Source of the DNA: Gracilariopsis chorda
Lineage: Eukaryota; Rhodophyta; Florideophyceae; Gracilariales; Gracilariaceae
Length of the DNA stretch: 64,000 nucleotides
Direction: 5' to 3'
Assembly (NCBI GenBank): GCA_003194525.1
Contig: NBIV01000227.1
Location: forward strand, 1 to 64,000
The notes below the pieces were generated by a model, which ran no database searches, was not told where the DNA came from, and saw only the letters and a program-made list of their open reading frames with translations. Shown here in pieces: positions 54,491 to 64,000 of the stretch; within the stretch, counting starts at the first letter, position 1, and every line of letters begins with the position of its first letter. The position numbers and the translations under genes were made by a program.

Positions 54491-56428
54491 TTACCCGCTG
54501 CCCACTGTCCTTGGTCTCCATGAGGGAAACAAGAGCAACCCGATGAGATTTCGAACGTTATCGACCTTGGAGAGAACCCCCCTTGCGTACGTCAGATCAT
54601 TGATCTCTGCTGCAAGCTCGAAGGCGTTTTCCCCCGTCGGGTACTTGAAAGCTTTCGGCATGGCCGTCCTAATACCAGGGAATCGATCTTGTGTCACTGA
54701 TTTCATGATGCAACAGCCTCGCAGGCCCTCAATACCAGCAAATCGATCCGAGCCACTCTGCTTGGTTCCACCAAAAGGCATGCTCTGACACAAATAATTC
54801 GTTGCAAAGTCGTTGACATTCGACATGCCAACTCGCAAACCTGATATAATGGCATGTGCGCGCCTCGTATTGGCCGAAAACACGGAAGATCCTAATCCAA
54901 ACGGACAGTCGTTTATCAATTCAACCAGTTGCTCATCCTCACTCCAAGTCATGATGGTCATCACAGGACCAAAGACTTCTTCCTTCGCAATGTCCATGTC
55001 TCTGGTGACATCTTTCAGAACTGTCGGCTGGAAAAATGAACCTTTTCCAGACACCTGTGTACCCTTCCCTCCAAGTAGTAGCTTCGCACCCGTTTTGACA
55101 GCATCTTCGATCAGATCTTCAATCTTCTTTACGGCCGGTTCGCCCATAGTCATAGCGCCAACATCCTTTCCTACGCGCATAGATTCGATAATAGGAAGCA
55201 CAATACTCAAAAACTTGTCCATAGCCTTTTCATGAACAAACACACGTTCTACTCCAATGCAGTTCTGACCGGCATTCTGAAACACGCCTCGCATACATAT
55301 TGTGGCGGCATGAGACACGTCTGCGTCATCGCAAATGACAAAGGCATCCTTGCCGCCAAGCTCTAGACATACGGGAAGCAGTCGAGTTGCCGCACGCTTT
55401 GCCACCTTATATCCAACCGTTGTGGACCCTGTGAAGAATAGTTTATCAATAGAGGCATCAACTAATGCCTCTCCCACATCCGCTCCTCCTACAACGAGTT
55501 GAACAAGATCCGGGGAATGTCCACACAAGGTCAGCGCTCTTCTCACAATGCGCGCAAAGTGAATAGATGAATAGATAGTGTATTCACTCGGTTTGACAAC
55601 AACGGCATTTCCAGAATACAATGCCGCTAGTACGGGATTGAAAAAGTTGTGGAGCGGATAGTTCCAGGGGGCTATCGCAGCGATCACACCGAGGGGCATG
55701 AAGTAAACGTGGGCCGTTTTGTGCATGGTGATAGGTCCGGTTTCGCGGGGATCGGGCTGAAGTGCGGCTTCTCCAGATGATAAGAGCCACCGAATTTTCT
55801 CAAGAGTGGGAAGGATTTCACCGATACAGGCGTCTAAAGGTGGTTTTCCTGTGTCCAGCTCGGAGAGGTGACACAGCTCTTTCTGATTGTACAAAAGGTA
55901 ATCGCGAAGGACGCGAAGAACGACTTTTCGCTGCTTGAATGATGTGCTTTGCCAGGCGGGCTGGGCGGCGCGAGCGACTTGAACCATGTGAGTGACATCT
56001 CCGGGGGTGTGGGATTGAACGAAGCCGAGCGTTTGTGAGGTTGCCGGGGCGAAGCATTCAATGCAGTGCGGGATGAGCGGCTCGCATAGTTGGGGACGGA
56101 CGTCGTCGTCGTGGAGTTCATCGGCATCCTGATCGTCGTAGGGATCGAATGTTTTGGAGGGAAGGGGAACCTCGCAAAGGATCGGGTCGGAGGAGAAGGC
56201 GGTGAGGATGGTGGGGATGATAATGGCGATTGACAGGGTGAGTATGAATGCGAAGGGAATTGCTATTTGGGGGGATGATAGCATGTTGTCGAAGAAGGCG
56301 TTTATGGATGGGAGTGACGGGGCGAGAGCGGCGCATTGTGAGGAGAGCGGCTGAGTGGCGAAGAAGGATGCGAGATATGTGAAGGCGGCGGCGAGACGGG
56401 ACTCGAGGGAGCGCAGTAGACGCAGCAT
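54491..56428 (-). CDS. Membrane-anchored aldehyde dehydrogenase, ALDH22-like
   Basis: 645 residues from the ATG at 56428. The open frame extends 97 codons upstream, but that part is low in protein character and lies in a repeat-rich promoter. Residues about 54-76 form a hydrophobic anchor (IPFAFILTLSIAIIIPTILTAF). The ALDH fold follows with PLGVIAAIAPWNYPLHN, FTGSTTVGYKVAKRA (NAD-binding GXTXXG-like), the general-base motif LELGGKD and the catalytic cysteine in FQNAGQNCIGVERV. The substrate-domain PFGGTKQSGSDRFAGIEGLR is near the C-terminus. A long ALDH with an N-terminal membrane segment is the mark of the plant/algal ALDH22 group. It would oxidise aldehydes with NAD(P)+, probably at the endoplasmic reticulum. 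There is no intron. Confidence 0.92.
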   Translation of the reverse strand: MLRLLRSLESRLAAAFTYLASFFATQPLSSQCAALAPSLPSINAFFDNMLSSPQIAIPFAFILTLSIAIIIPTILTAFSSDPILCEVPLPSKTFDPYDDQDADELHDDDVRPQLCEPLIPHCIECFAPATSQTLGFVQSHTPGDVTHMVQVARAAQPAWQSTSFKQRKVVLRVLRDYLLYNQKELCHLSELDTGKPPLDACIGEILPTLEKIRWLLSSGEAALQPDPRETGPITMHKTAHVYFMPLGVIAAIAPWNYPLHNFFNPVLAALYSGNAVVVKPSEYTIYSSIHFARIVRRALTLCGHSPDLVQLVVGGADVGEALVDASIDKLFFTGSTTVGYKVAKRAATRLLPVCLELGGKDAFVICDDADVSHAATICMRGVFQNAGQNCIGVERVFVHEKAMDKFLSIVLPIIESMRVGKDVGAMTMGEPAVKKIEDLIEDAVKTGAKLLLGGKGTQVSGKGSFFQPTVLKDVTRDMDIAKEEVFGPVMTIMTWSEDEQLVELINDCPFGLGSSVFSANTRRAHAIISGLRVGMSNVNDFATNYLCQSMPFGGTKQSGSDRFAGIEGLRGCCIMKSVTQDRFPGIRTAMPKAFKYPTGENAFELAAEINDLTYARGVLSKVDNVRNLIGLLLFPSWRPRTVGSG

Positions 56429-56837
56429 GGTTGGGAAAGGGATCAAGGGGTGGGACTGACAAGCGGGAAGGTGCGGCTGCCGTCGGTACGTCGGTACAAG
56501 ATGAAGTGTAGGGACGAGTGCAAAGGTAGTATAGAAGGGTTCGGAATGGCACGGCAAAAACGGAACAGATGGAGCAGATTGGCTGAGCGGGAGCAGGTGA
56601 TGGGCAGAGGTGGTGTGCCGAAACACGTGGCGGACTAAAAGCAGCGGAGCTCGAATGATGCAGCGCAGCGCAGCGCAGCGCAGCGCAGGAAAATGCGGGC
56701 AATAAAATAGGGCAGGCAACTACAGTATGTGCAAACGATAGCGTTGTACATAGCGCCCGCGACGCTTACGTTCGGAAAGACTGGAGTTTAGTTTAGTGGA
56801 GAGCGGCGCGACGCGATCCAAGGCATCGAAGGCGACA
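56429..56837. promoter_or_regulatory. Divergent promoter region, ALDH and methyltransferase
   Basis: About 400 bp between divergent starts. It contains a (CAGCG) repeat, about five and a half copies, at 56661-56688. Confidence 0.55.
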
Positions 56838-57791
56838 ATGTTGATGAGGGCGACGGCGCAAAGAGCGTGCTGGAGCGCAACGATAAAGGCGCACAACACG
56901 TGGCGTAGAAGGTGTCACACAGTTGTATTCGACGTTGAGGCAAAGGCGGTGCAGAAGGCTCGCGCCGCGCTACGCGACGACGCGGGGCGGTACGAATATC
57001 TACGATCGCACATGGCGGAACAAATGGTGGAACGTCTTCACGACATCAAGCGGAATTTCCCGCGCGCGCTGGACCTGTTCTGCGGAAAGGCGCACGTGCT
57101 GCGGGCGTTGCAACGACACGAAAACGGGGCGACGAAGATCGGACGGTTGTATCAAACGGACGTGCATGAGGTTGTGGTGGAGGCGGCGCGAAGCCATGCG
57201 GACGGGCTTATAGCGGCTGAAGAGGACGCGTTCACGTTTCGGGAAGGCGGCGAGTTGAAGGTGGAGGACTCGTCGTTGGACGCGGTGATCTCGGCGGGGG
57301 GACTTCATTGGGTGAATGACCTTGTCGGGGTGGTGCGAACGGCGTGCAGCAAGCTGAAGGGTGACGGCGTGTTTCTAGGCGTTTTGCTCGGGGGGGAGAC
57401 GTTACACGAGCTTCGAGCCAGTCTGCAGCAGGCGGAGGACGAGCTGTTATGCCGGGCGGTGGCCAGAACGTCTCCCACTGTGCACGTGCGCGACGCGGCG
57501 CGGCTGCTGGCGGCGGCGAGACTGGCGCTGCCGGCGGCGGATGTGGAGCGCGTGGTGGTGTCGTACCGCGACATGTGGAGCGTGATGCAGCACGTCCGCG
57601 CCATGGGCGAGGGCAACGCGCTGGTTGGGCGGCACCACTGGGCGGGGCGCGCGCTGTTCGAACGCGCGGCTGCCATCTATGCCGAACGCTTCGGCAGCGC
57701 CGACGGCGACGGCGTGGACGCCACCTTCGACCTCATCTACGTCATCGGCTGGAAGGCGCACGGCTCTCAACTTCAGAGCCTCTCAAGTTGA
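56838..57791 (+). CDS. NDUFAF5: Mitochondrial complex I assembly methyltransferase, NDUFAF5-like
   Basis: 317 residues from ATG 56838; the frame is open to 56796 but begins there with GTG. The N-terminus is Arg-rich and lacks acidic residues, as in a mitochondrial targeting peptide. VFDVEAKAVQKARAA and the following helices match the start of NDUFAF5. ALDLFCGKAHVLRAL is the SAM-binding motif I, and LDAVISAGGLHWVNDL is motif IV with the family's L.WVND signature. The end FDLIYVIGWKAHGSQ is typical of the family. NDUFAF5 modifies an arginine of complex I subunit NDUFS7 during assembly. The last eight codons and the stop fall inside a 31-bp tandem repeat, so the C-terminus may have been altered by repeat expansion. 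Confidence 0.88.
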   Translation: MLMRATAQRACWSATIKAHNTWRRRCHTVVFDVEAKAVQKARAALRDDAGRYEYLRSHMAEQMVERLHDIKRNFPRALDLFCGKAHVLRALQRHENGATKIGRLYQTDVHEVVVEAARSHADGLIAAEEDAFTFREGGELKVEDSSLDAVISAGGLHWVNDLVGVVRTACSKLKGDGVFLGVLLGGETLHELRASLQQAEDELLCRAVARTSPTVHVRDAARLLAAARLALPAADVERVVVSYRDMWSVMQHVRAMGEGNALVGRHHWAGRALFERAAAIYAERFGSADGDGVDATFDLIYVIGWKAHGSQLQSLSS

Positions 57792-57861
57792 GAGTCTGCA
57801 ACTTCAGAGCCTCTCAAGTTGAGAGTCTGCAACTTCAGAGCCTCTCAAGTTGAGAGTCTGA
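57769..57861 (+). repeat. Three tandem 31-bp repeats overlapping a gene end
   Basis: Units at 57769, 57800 and 57831, each containing the inverted repeat CTCTCAA-G-TTGAGAG. The first unit encodes the end of the methyltransferase (QLQSLSS) and its TGA. Confidence 0.9.
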
Positions 57862-57900
57862 ACGGTAAACGGCCGCCAAGCGCGCGCTGCCAGCTGAGGC

Positions 57901-57956
57901 GCCAATCGAAACGCGCCAATCGAAACGCGCCAATCGAAACGCGCCAATCGAAACGC
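57901..57956. repeat. Four tandem 14-bp repeats
   Basis: GCCAATCGAAACGC is repeated four times without change. It contains CCAAT; it lies about 390 bp upstream of the malectin gene ATG and could be part of its promoter. Confidence 0.9.
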
Positions 57957-58236
57957 ACAGCGCGCCAGCGTCCGTCACGCGTGCCACCACCAGTGCCTGC
58001 GCGCGTGCCGCCCGTGCCGCCCGTGTGCTGCGCGCCGCGCGCTGCGCGCCGCTACTTGTCGCCACTTGACGCAAGGTGCGCTGCCCCCCCTGCGCGCCGC
58101 CGTGCGCGCGCCACTGTCGTCCGTCTCGCCACCACGTCACGCACTTGCCCCATCGCGCCGTTCGCCACCCACTCACTAGGTGGTTAGGTTACTGTTGCAG
58201 CCCCTCCTTTCGCGCACACCCTATTCAACCCCCTCT

Positions 58237-58257
58237 CCCCCCCCCCCCCCCCCCCCC
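58237..58257. repeat. Poly-C run in the malectin gene promoter
   Basis: 21 C residues in a row, in a C-rich pyrimidine tract ending just before the ATG at 58342. Such runs are prone to length errors. Confidence 0.95.
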
Positions 58258-58341
58258 TCCAACCCCCTCTTCCCTACTACTACCCCTCCGTATCCCCATC
58301 TTCTTCCCGAAGCCCCCCTCCCCCTTCCTCCTCCGTTCACA

Positions 58342-60845
58342 ATGCGCTTGTACGCCCTCGTGGCGTGTATCGCCCTGCTGGCTACCGTCGCCATGGCCGC
58401 CCGCGTAGCCCCCCCCAACTACTTCTTCCCCGCACAGCGCGACAGCCCACCTCAGACGACCTTGCCAACCGCGTTCCGCCCGAGTTCAACATCAACTCCG
58501 GCGGACCCGCCGTAGGACGCTTCGTCGCAGAAAACCCCGCATGGATAGTCGGCCAAACCTCCTCCTTCGCTAACGACGATTTCGTAATCGGAGGTGCCGA
58601 ACCGAAAAATCTGCCCATGTACCGTTCGCACCGTTTCGGACTCGACGCCTCCACCTGGGGTTACGACATCCCCGTCATGCGACCGGGCATCTACGGCTGC
58701 ACCGCCCATTTTGCAGAGACCGATTCAGCCTCGTTTGTCGATGGTAGACGTGTTTTCGACCTCTACTTTGCGACTGCCCACGGCGAACCGCTCGTCTTCG
58801 AAAATATTGACATTGTCGATCAACTGAGTGGAGCCCAGTTCACCGTGCTCACTAAAACCGCCCCCGAACTCGTCGTCACTGGCATTCTTTCCGTGCGTGT
58901 CGTGTCTCGAGTTGGCAACCCCATCATGTCCGGTCTCACCTGCGAGCGAACAGATGACCTTCCACCCCAACTGCAGCCCGATTTCGAAACTCACCCACGC
59001 CTGCCTGTCGAGGCTGTAGCGGACACCCCGCCTTCTTCCCCGTCGCCGTCCTCCTCCTCCTCCACCGCGTCGTCGCTGCTCCCGCCTCTTCCCGGTACCG
59101 ACATTAACATCAATTGTGGAGGTCCAGCGCTTGGTCGCTTTGTCGCAGAAGACCACGCCTGGATTCGCGGTACTACCTCTTTCTGGGGCGGTCCAGAAGG
59201 CGTCCTCATCGGCGGAGCCGAAGCAAGTAACGCCCCCGCAATTATCTCGCATCGATACGGCTTGGACGCATCCCCGTGGGGTTACACCATTCCTGTTGAA
59301 TCGCCCGGTATCTATACCTGCTCTCTGCACTTTGCCGAGACAGACACCAGCTCGTTTTCTGTCGGCGCTCGCGTCTTTGACCTTGACGTCATGGGTACCG
59401 TTATCAGCGATATCGACGTGTTTGCTGAAACCGGTCAAGCCGAGTTTACAGCCGTTGTGAAAACCTTCACGGATCTCACTGTCACTAGCGCTATTGAAAT
59501 TGACTTGATTCCCAAGGTTGGAGACGCCTTTCTCGCTGCTATCACCTGCGAACAGACGAATCAACTTCCCGCGTCCGCTTTGCCGCAACCTTCGTCTACC
59601 CCGCATGCTTCCTCTACTTCATCCGCTGCCGGTGACGTCGGCCCGCAACCCGCAGCCAGCCCGAGTGGCATGGGGCGTGAAACTATTATCCCCGAAGAAG
59701 CCGTTTCTCCAGAGACCGTTGAGACTGAGACTCCCGACATCGACACTCCTGAGAGCCCACAAGTGTTAGTACCCAATAATGATGATCAGACTGTACTTGT
59801 TCCCATGGGTGACGATGCCTCAAGTACCGAATCTCCCACAGAGGAAACACCACTTCCTGAGGAGCCTTCACCGGGCGCTGGCGGCGCTCCACCTGCGGCT
59901 ACAGTCACGCCCACCCCACTCGCCTCGTCTTCTGCTGGCGGTCCTGCGGAATCCCCCGCTCCGCAGGCTAGTGTACAATCCACTCCTGTCAGTGCTGAAC
60001 CGTTTGAGCCCAGCGAGGAGCCTTCGCCGGAGTCCATTGCAAGTGCTGCCTCGGCTAGTCCCACCAGCTCGCCGTCGCAAGTGCAGCAGTCGCCGCTGCC
60101 GGACCCGTTGGAAGAACTAACTGAGGAACCGCTTGTGAATCGTAGCGGTGAGTTCTTGATCACTTTTAATCTGCGAATCATTATCGATCAGGGTGGGTTG
60201 ATGACCCGGGAGCTGAGAGACCTGCTCAAGCTCATTAGCAGAGATGCTGCCACTGGTTCGCGTAGATGGGCTACCATTGCTATTCGCGGATTAGATTCGG
60301 CCACCAGACAGGCAACGCCAGAGAATCAGTATGCGTTGGATATGCAGGCGTCGTATAGTTCTGACCAGGATGAAGAGGAATCGAAATCAGAGTACACTGA
60401 ATTCATTAAGAGTGAAAAAATGGACGGGAAGCTTGAAGAGGCGGGCGTGAGCAATGTGCGTGTTTCTATTGTCGATGGCGCTGTCGCTGCGGAGGAATTG
60501 AACGAAACCGCGTCTGTTTCTAATACTTCTACGATCGTGGGCGTGGTTGTCGGATGTGTACTCGGTGCTATGGTACTGGTAGCAGTGATTGCGTTTTACG
60601 TGCTGAAGCGTAATCGCTCGAACAGCGAGGACGACTTCAACGCACCGCCTCCTACGATGACCGAATCGGAAATGTCTTCCGTGGTGGAAAGGACGGAAAC
60701 TGCTGCCTCAATCGAGTATCTGGACGATGACTCAACCTTCACGGCTGCTACAAGTCGCGCGGGAGACCAAGCGGATCAGATGGCTTATGTGAAGGACGCC
60801 TTTGGACGTGGAACTGAGGGCGCTCACGGAACAACTTCTCTGTGA
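58342..60845 (+). CDS. Type I membrane protein with two malectin-like domains
   Basis: The ATG at 58342 opens a clear signal peptide (MRLYALVACIALLATVAMAA), but this frame stops at 58515. The body of the protein reads in another frame open from 58365 to 60845. The two can be joined by a 41-bp intron (58405-58445, GTAGCC...GACAG) or by one extra base in the C8 run near 58409. The ectodomain has two malectin-like repeats (INSGGPAVGRF...WGYDIPV...GIYGCTAHFAETD and INCGGPALGRF...WGYTIPV...GIYTCSLHFAETD). A Ser/Pro/Glu-rich linker of about 200 residues follows, then a juxtamembrane globular segment (frame residues 595-715), one membrane helix (about 723-747) and a short cytosolic tail. Malectin domains bind glucose oligosaccharides or, in plants, cell wall polymers. 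No kinase is present. It may be a wall sensor or adhesion protein. Confidence 0.85.
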
Positions 60846-61269
60846 TGACAGCACGTTATCTTTGAAGCCAGCGCCAACTCCTATACAAGGGTATATACCT
60901 GCCCTTGGTACGCATGGCCGGCCCCGTACTTGCCCTGACCCTTTTTGTTTTTTTTTTGTTTTAACTGTAAAGCATCCGTATCTTACTCAAGCCCGTTGAA
61001 GGACAATTGTCGACGCTTTGACGAGGGCAACAATAAAAGGAAGCTATAATTCGACCTTTAGTCTGAACGACTGGTCTTTTTTGCGACTCCCCGTTTCTCA
61101 TGCGGATCCTTTCCTTGCAAACCGTCAAACCTCTCGTTGCGTAGTAGAAAGAGGGGGGGCGCGGGGGGCCGAATTAGCAGTAACTGTACAAAAGGTCATC
61201 AATGCTGCCAACCCTCTCTCAAATGAGCGAAGACTTCGGCTGACATTCCCGCTCACGTGTTCGAAAGCT
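60846..61269. other. Short region between two convergent genes
   Basis: About 420 bp of 3' flanks. A T-rich stretch (TTTTTGTTTTTTTTTTG) at about 60942-60959 could aid 3' end formation. No gene seen. Confidence 0.5.
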
Positions 61270-62940
61270 TCATTCTTGCACTTCGGGCAGGGTATGTCCC
61301 ATTGGAGTGCCATGTGTACGCCCTGCTGTAGCCGCTTGATTCATTCGCCAGTCGAGCAGTCTCGACTGGTTTCGCAAAACCGTCACACCTCGAGGGTTTA
61401 CAGGTGCACCCGTATGAAATCGACTGGTCGTTGTGTCAGTGCTCATTGACTGAATTGATGTTAGCGTGGGAGGCGCGACTTCTTCGCCATCAATCGTGTG
61501 ACGTGGAGAATGTGCCCGACCCCTCGCGAACACAAATACCGCCACACTCAGCACAACCACTGCCAACAGCCCTAGACAGGTGCCCAAGATCACGCCCAGA
61601 TTCTTGCTTCGCGTCGGAGAGGAGTTGTCTGTAGAGTTAGCGCTTGACAGCCCCTCGGGATTGCCACCGGTAGCCGCGTTTTCGTTTGACACGCCGCTGT
61701 TTACAGCACCAAGGCCTTGTACACTCGCCGCTGCCCGGTCTTCTACGTTCACTTTGATAGGGTCAGAGAGCTGAACGGTGACGTCTTCAACTGAGGGTAA
61801 CGCGGCACGGAGGTGACTCTCCAGACCTCCCTCAGCGATGTCATCTTGTGCATTCTGGACGGTATCATTCAAGTCCTCACTTGGAAGTATACCCTGGTAT
61901 TGAACACCCCATTGAACGCGTGTAGTTTCCCTTTCCTTGACCTCCTTTGCGGCTGAAATGAATACCAGCTTCCAATCGTCGGGATCTGTGTTTGTGACGT
62001 CCGCAAAATAAATTCTGGATTCGTTGTCAAACGCCTCTGAAACGGAGCTGACGGCCGAACTTGTCACCGAAAGAGTGATTTCCACGCGCGACGTTGCGCT
62101 GCTCTCAGAATCTACAGTCATAGACGGCGCAAAAGCAGGACTGAACTGCGGTTCGTCCGTAGGCATCGGTGACGCATAAATGAAATCTCCTTCACTTCCA
62201 TCGGACGACATGAAGGCGTCATCATCAAAAGCCAATGACGGTAAGGCGGCAAAAATGGATGGTTGTGATTGTTCTGGAAGTGGTGACGGTTGAGGCTCAT
62301 CTTGTTCGGCGTCGCTCACAGTGAGTCTCGCAAAGTCGTCATCGTTTTGTTGAGCGCTTTGGGGGGATGTTTCGTTGTTGAGTGCAGTTATTACGATATC
62401 GTTGCCTTCTGGAGAGGTGTCGGGTTCGGAGAGGTTATCTGGAGCGCTTAGTTGAAATACTACGCCGTCCGAATCGGGCGTGGTGTTATTAGTCGAAGCA
62501 GGGTTGGTGGCATTTGTACGCGGCGGTATCGCTTGCGCTTGAGTGGGTTGGCTTTCGGGTGGCACATGGTCATCGGTTGTTATAACGACGGTTGGCGGAT
62601 CTGTGAGCGGTGGTGAAATTTGAATGCTCACATCATGGTGCTCGGGACTGGGTTCTAACTGCTCGGAAAGTAGCTCGTTTTCAGAAGTGTCCGATGAGGT
62701 GAACGAGAGGATAAGTTGATCAAACGGCGTTTCGGTGGTGGGGTTTTGACGCAAGACTGATTTGGCCGTTGGGGAGGGTTCTTCCCCCTTGACGAGTCGG
62801 GCAGTTGGTGAAAGTTGTGTGAGTCGGTTTAGTTGAAGTTGGAGGTTGTGCGTGTTGAGAACAGCGGCTTGTGCGGGGATTAAAAGGGTGAGAAGGGGTA
62901 GTAGGATGAGGGCTAAGAGTTTAGAAGTACGGTAAGTCAT
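61270..62940 (-). CDS. Type I membrane protein related in C-terminal layout to the malectin neighbour
   Basis: 556 residues from ATG 62940, which begins a signal peptide (MTYRTSKLLALILLPLLTLL, then IPAQA). The open frame runs upstream to 63108 but without protein character. The ectodomain up to about 280 is disordered, rich in Ser, Thr, Pro, Asp and Glu with several NXS/T sites. A globular juxtamembrane segment (about 286-420, SRVEITLSVTSSAVSS...VSIQ-like) precedes one membrane helix (about 447-470, GVILGTCLGLLAVVVLSVAV). The tail has EEVAPPTLTSIQSMSTD, close to EDDFNAPPPTMTESEMSS in the malectin protein. No malectin domain and no known family is seen. The gene is convergent with the malectin gene. 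Confidence 0.8.
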   Translation of the reverse strand: MTYRTSKLLALILLPLLTLLIPAQAAVLNTHNLQLQLNRLTQLSPTARLVKGEEPSPTAKSVLRQNPTTETPFDQLILSFTSSDTSENELLSEQLEPSPEHHDVSIQISPPLTDPPTVVITTDDHVPPESQPTQAQAIPPRTNATNPASTNNTTPDSDGVVFQLSAPDNLSEPDTSPEGNDIVITALNNETSPQSAQQNDDDFARLTVSDAEQDEPQPSPLPEQSQPSIFAALPSLAFDDDAFMSSDGSEGDFIYASPMPTDEPQFSPAFAPSMTVDSESSATSRVEITLSVTSSAVSSVSEAFDNESRIYFADVTNTDPDDWKLVFISAAKEVKERETTRVQWGVQYQGILPSEDLNDTVQNAQDDIAEGGLESHLRAALPSVEDVTVQLSDPIKVNVEDRAAASVQGLGAVNSGVSNENAATGGNPEGLSSANSTDNSSPTRSKNLGVILGTCLGLLAVVVLSVAVFVFARGRAHSPRHTIDGEEVAPPTLTSIQSMSTDTTTSRFHTGAPVNPRGVTVLRNQSRLLDWRMNQAATAGRTHGTPMGHTLPEVQE

Positions 62941-64000
62941 GATGGATGTGTTTGGGAGTGGTTGTTGTGAGTGTCCGTCTGGAAACCGACAACAAGCGCA
63001 GGGAAGTGAGTGAGAGGTGATGAAGTTCGGGGGGCGAAATGCGAGGTTGGACGAGGATAGAAGGGGGGGTGGTTTGAGTTTGGGCGGGTATTTGTACAAC
63101 GGCAGCACGTTGTTATGGGCGGGGGCGGAGAAAAGTGGAGAATGATGTGGTGCGGGGCGCCTCTTGGAGGGGAGGGAGTTGTTGTAGACGGGTTGGAGAA
63201 AGGACGAAGAGTAGAAAGTGAAACTTTTTTAACGGGGATTGGGAGGATGAGTGGGTGGTTGTGAAGTGAGGAAAAGTACAGCTATGCGGTGCATTGTGAT
63301 GCATAGTTGGTTTAGAAGCGAACGAGAAAGTTTGGTTTGGCCCCTGTCTAAATCGGCTGAGCGCGTTGTGAAGGCTGGGTGAAGTGTAACGGGGGTTGTG
63401 GAGCGGGCGGTTGGATGTGGGACGTGCGGGGTCGTGAAAGGCTGATAATATTGTGGAGGCAGCAAAGTTGAGGGCGCTTTGGCCCGGGACGGGCATGGTG
63501 TGCGTACATGTGGGATGTGGCCACGTACTGTAGAAGGACGGATGACAGTGAAGGTAGGTGGTGGGTGTTTTTGGTTTTTTTGGACGTTGGGGGAAGAGTT
63601 GAAGGCGGGGAAGGAGGAAGCGGCGTGGGTAGAGCAGTAAGCTGGGGGGGGGGGAGAAAATGCGCACAAAGTTGGCGCAATTGAGATTGGGGGGAAGGGG
63701 ACGTCTGACGCAGGCAGTGTGAGCGATCGGTCGCGTGACGGATATGGCGCCGTGGCGGTGCTGATGGACGTGCTGCGAATGGCAAGTGCTCCTCCGCGTG
63801 GGGGGGGGGGGGAGGGGTGCCGCCGCGCGGCGAGGTGGCAGGACGCGTGCCACGTGAGCGCTCGTTAATTTGTACGCGTGGCACACGGCGGCACGACTCC
63901 GTGAACCGGTGCCGGCGCGGGGCGCATGACGTGATTGACGCGCAGCGAGCGTTGCGCGCTTCGCCTTCCAAAGAGTGACCGACCCTTTTCGTTTCACTGC
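62941..64000. other. Upstream region of the membrane protein gene; no convincing gene
   Basis: Strong G/A skew on the plus strand with G runs at about 63641-63654 and 63799-63811. A 294-codon minus frame (63113-63997) is open, but its product is almost all Pro, His, Arg, Ser and Thr, as expected for a shadow of skewed DNA. Confidence 0.5.

Noticed and set aside
54491-56719. Longer ALDH start at 56719
   Set aside because: The extra 97 residues run through promoter repeats such as CAGCG and have no ALDH or anchor character; the ATG at 56428 precedes the membrane anchor.
63113-63997. 294-codon open frame on the minus strand at the window end
   Set aside because: Composition is almost only Pro, His, Arg, Ser and Thr, it overlaps other open frames of the same strand, and it lies in strongly skewed promoter-like DNA.

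Overview
The window is nuclear DNA of an intron-poor, plastid-bearing eukaryote, most likely a red alga of the florideophyte type. The evidence is mixed. Most host genes are single-exon and closely packed, and the only introns I can define are 84 and 115 bp. One gene looks like a plastid ribosomal protein with a transit peptide. An aldehyde dehydrogenase resembles the plant/algal ALDH22 group. A Golgi-type glycosyltransferase belongs to the chondroitin GalNAc-transferase superfamily that has been discussed for red algal sulfated galactans. No species can be proved from the sequence alone.

Positions 1 to about 42,900 are almost entirely LTR retrotransposons, nested and joined to one another. 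There are three Ty1/copia families. Family 1 (minus strand) forms a head-to-tail array that shares LTRs: LTR 47-764, internal region A, LTR 12669-13388, internal region B, and a broken LTR 18478-19075. Another family-1 copy, G, lies at 28769-35296. Family D (5689-12449, plus) is a complete element with an unbroken 1341-residue gag-pol; it is inserted in the 5' leader of A. Family 2 comprises C (gag fragment, 19076-20367), F (plus, LTR 20368-21160 and coding 26200-28768), E (minus, 21869-26138, nested inside the leader of F) and H (35297-36180). A decayed Ty3/gypsy element on the minus strand occupies about 37240-42898. The three copia families share a half-tRNA(iMet)-type primer site, an LTR promoter-like module, and a leader hairpin series whose stems differ in sequence but keep pairing.

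Positions 43,600-44,030 hold a hairpin-rich spacer: four 65-bp repeats, each a 56-bp inverted repeat, followed by two further inverted repeats.

Positions 44,800-63,000 are a compact host gene cluster: RAE1/GLE2 mRNA export factor (-), acyl-CoA binding protein (+, one intron), UCH37/UCHL5 deubiquitinase (+), a plastid ribosomal protein of the PSRP5/cL37 type (-, one intron), an unrecognised coiled-coil and proline-rich protein (+), a type II membrane glycosyltransferase (-), an ALDH22-like aldehyde dehydrogenase (-), an NDUFAF5-like methyltransferase (+), a double-malectin type I membrane protein (+) and a second type I membrane protein (-) that shares its C-terminal layout with the malectin gene. 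The host genes are mostly unrelated in function. The malectin gene and its convergent neighbour look like a diverged duplicate pair.
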